The position numbers were made by a program, and so were the translations under genes. Of a stretch of DNA of 64,000 bases, positions 62,933 to 64,000 are shown in pieces. The notes beneath the pieces were generated by a model. That model saw nothing but the letters and a program-made list of their open reading frames with translations. It searched no databases and had not been told where the DNA came from. The DNA is from CAVWDI01 sp963753725 (GTDB lineage Bacteria; Chloroflexota; Anaerolineae; Anaerolineales; UBA4823): contig CAVWDI010000006.1 in NCBI GenBank assembly GCA_963753725.1, forward strand, positions 1 through 64,000. Direction: 5' to 3'. How positions within the stretch are numbered: position 1 is the stretch's first letter; the number at the start of each line of letters is the position of its first letter.

Positions 62933-64000
62933 ATGAGTATAAGTCGTTTCCCCAAAAAAGCGAATATATTTTTTGTAATCATTGCAGTGATACTGGTGTC
63001 CTTTACCAGTTATGCAGCCGCGGCGGCTGACCCTGGCTATAATGAGCTGGAGGAAATCACACCTGGTAATTCTTTTTACGTCTCTCCAACAGGATCACTC
63101 AATAACGACGGCAGTATCCTCCATCCATGGGATATAGCGACGGCATTATCGCACCCGGGTGCGCTGAAACCGGGCGACACTATCTGGCTGCGGGGCGGGA
63201 CTTATCGGGGAGTCGTCACCAGCTATTTACAGGGTACCCAAGAAAATCCAATCATCGTACGCTCCTACCCGGGAGAGTGGGCTGTTATTGACACCGGACG
63301 CCAGGAGGGTGATCCCAGCGGATTTCACGTGTTCAGCAGCTATACTTATTATTGGGATTTTGAGATAACTAACAGCAATAATCAGAACCGGGGTGGAGAG
63401 AATATCGAAACCGAAAGCTGTAATAATAAGTTTATCAACCTGATTGTCCACGATGCGGTTGGGAACGCCTTCACCTGCGGGAATGAAATCTACGGGAGTA
63501 TTTTTTACAACAATGGTGTAGATGGATCGGGTCACTCGCACCAGCTTTACGTGCAGAATGATGACCTCTCAAATCCAATGCAGATAAACGAGAATATCAT
63601 TTTCAACAGCTATGCTTTCAATATTCATGTTTACTCTGGGAACAACAGCAATTTAGAGGGCATCCATATGCAAGGAAATGTGGTATTCAACAGCGGTGTT
63701 GCCGCCTCGGATCCGGATTTCCGAAAAGACAATATCCTGGTCGGAGGAGTAAACGGTACTTCGGGTATCGTGATGCAGGAAAATATGGGATGGGCGCCAA
63801 CCACCACGCACCGCAGCGTTTCACTGGGTAAATATGGCGATCAGAACCGGGATATTCAACTCGAGAATAATTACCTGTACGGTACCACGCGCTTTTATAA
63901 TAATTGGCAGTCAATCCAACTCAACGGCAATACCTTCGCCGAACTTTACCCGGATGTGGTCGATCCATCTGATTTCCCGGATAATGAATGTTTAACGGAT
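62933..64000 (+). CDS. Exported right-handed beta-helix protein (partial, runs off window)
   Basis: The frame from ATG 62933 is open to the window end (356 codons). A signal peptide (IFFVIIAVILVSFTSYAAAA) is followed by FYVSPTGSLNNDG, KPGDTIWLRGGTYRGVV and NPIIVRSYPGEWAVID, the start of many pectate-lyase-type parallel beta-helices. Repeating Asn-rich turns follow (ENIETESCNNKFINLIVHDA, NENIIFNSYAFNIHVYSGNN, GNVVFNSGVAA). Likely a carbohydrate-binding or polysaccharide-degrading surface protein; the C-terminus is not in view. Confidence 0.8.
   Translation, partial: MSISRFPKKANIFFVIIAVILVSFTSYAAAAADPGYNELEEITPGNSFYVSPTGSLNNDGSILHPWDIATALSHPGALKPGDTIWLRGGTYRGVVTSYLQGTQENPIIVRSYPGEWAVIDTGRQEGDPSGFHVFSSYTYYWDFEITNSNNQNRGGENIETESCNNKFINLIVHDAVGNAFTCGNEIYGSIFYNNGVDGSGHSHQLYVQNDDLSNPMQINENIIFNSYAFNIHVYSGNNSNLEGIHMQGNVVFNSGVAASDPDFRKDNILVGGVNGTSGIVMQENMGWAPTTTHRSVSLGKYGDQNRDIQLENNYLYGTTRFYNNWQSIQLNGNTFAELYPDVVDPSDFPDNECLTD

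Noticed and set aside
1..64000. tRNA or rRNA genes
   Set aside because: No cloverleaf with a GGTTCGAATCC-type T-arm or rRNA-like segment was recognised by eye; a covariance-model search would be needed to exclude them.

Overview
The window looks like a chromosomal segment of an Anaerolineae-type Chloroflexota bacterium. This is inferred from gene content: exported proteins ending in a short 'YLP-hydrophobic' tail (49209-51941 ends SELYLPAIVF; 46868-48472 ends LFLPLVVKK), Thermus/Chloroflexota-style LysW-like zinc ribbons, IS630-type elements and many ion-homeostasis genes. No rRNA, tRNA or CRISPR array was recognised.

Layout. (1) 1-5.0 kb: a decayed thiol-redox/metal module (thioredoxin-like, CcdA-like and second thioredoxin-like pseudogenes), a broken PIG-L deacetylase, an ABC transporter collapsed into one reading frame, and an intact Fe-S protein, zinc ribbon and ArsR regulator. 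(2) 5.0-15.0 kb: a broken tyrosine recombinase, one IS630-type element, and two apparently identical copies of a second IS630-type element in opposite orientation. Between those two copies lie a SnoaL-like protein, a response regulator/histidine kinase pair and small proteins. (3) 15.0-23.7 kb: an envelope and ion-homeostasis block: AI-2E-type permease, universal stress protein, PII-like/CBS protein, NhaD/ArsB-type transporter, CNNM/CorC protein, Kef-type antiporter, a stand-alone PII-like protein and a TrkA-N remnant. (4) 24.0-31.2 kb: fragments, repeated 3' tails of tyrosine recombinase genes, a small secreted protein, and OsmC, DHH, universal-stress and PRC-barrel-like genes, most with one lesion. 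(5) 31.2-40.5 kb: the most unusual part. Six small genes carry seven LysW-like CxxC/CxxC modules, interleaved with two ATP-grasp ligases, two paralogous CBS proteins, a GreA-like factor, a DUF2179-type membrane protein and a luciferase-like flavin oxidoreductase. (6) 40.5-43.0 kb: a lipoprotein hydrolase and a second copy of the small-secreted-protein cassette, again between recombinase tails. (7) 43.2-64.0 kb: mostly intact genes: MgtC/DUF4010 transporter, VWA protein, Gfo/Idh/MocA dehydrogenase, two exported repeat proteins, an exported amidase, CspA, a serine hydrolase, a broken LysE-type exporter, and a sugar block (mutarotase-like protein, sugar-binding lipoprotein, MFS transporter, fucose/arabinose-isomerase-like enzyme), ending in a beta-helix protein cut by the window edge.

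The best candidates for something undescribed are the LysW-like/ATP-grasp/CBS island and the nine same-orientation recombinase 3' tails that separate unrelated cargo, including the duplicated secreted-peptide cassette. About fifteen genes in 0.3-38.4 kb carry one or a few frameshifts or stops, while 43-64 kb is nearly clean (one exception). That favours real decay of an accessory region over uniform sequencing error, but reads would be needed to prove it.
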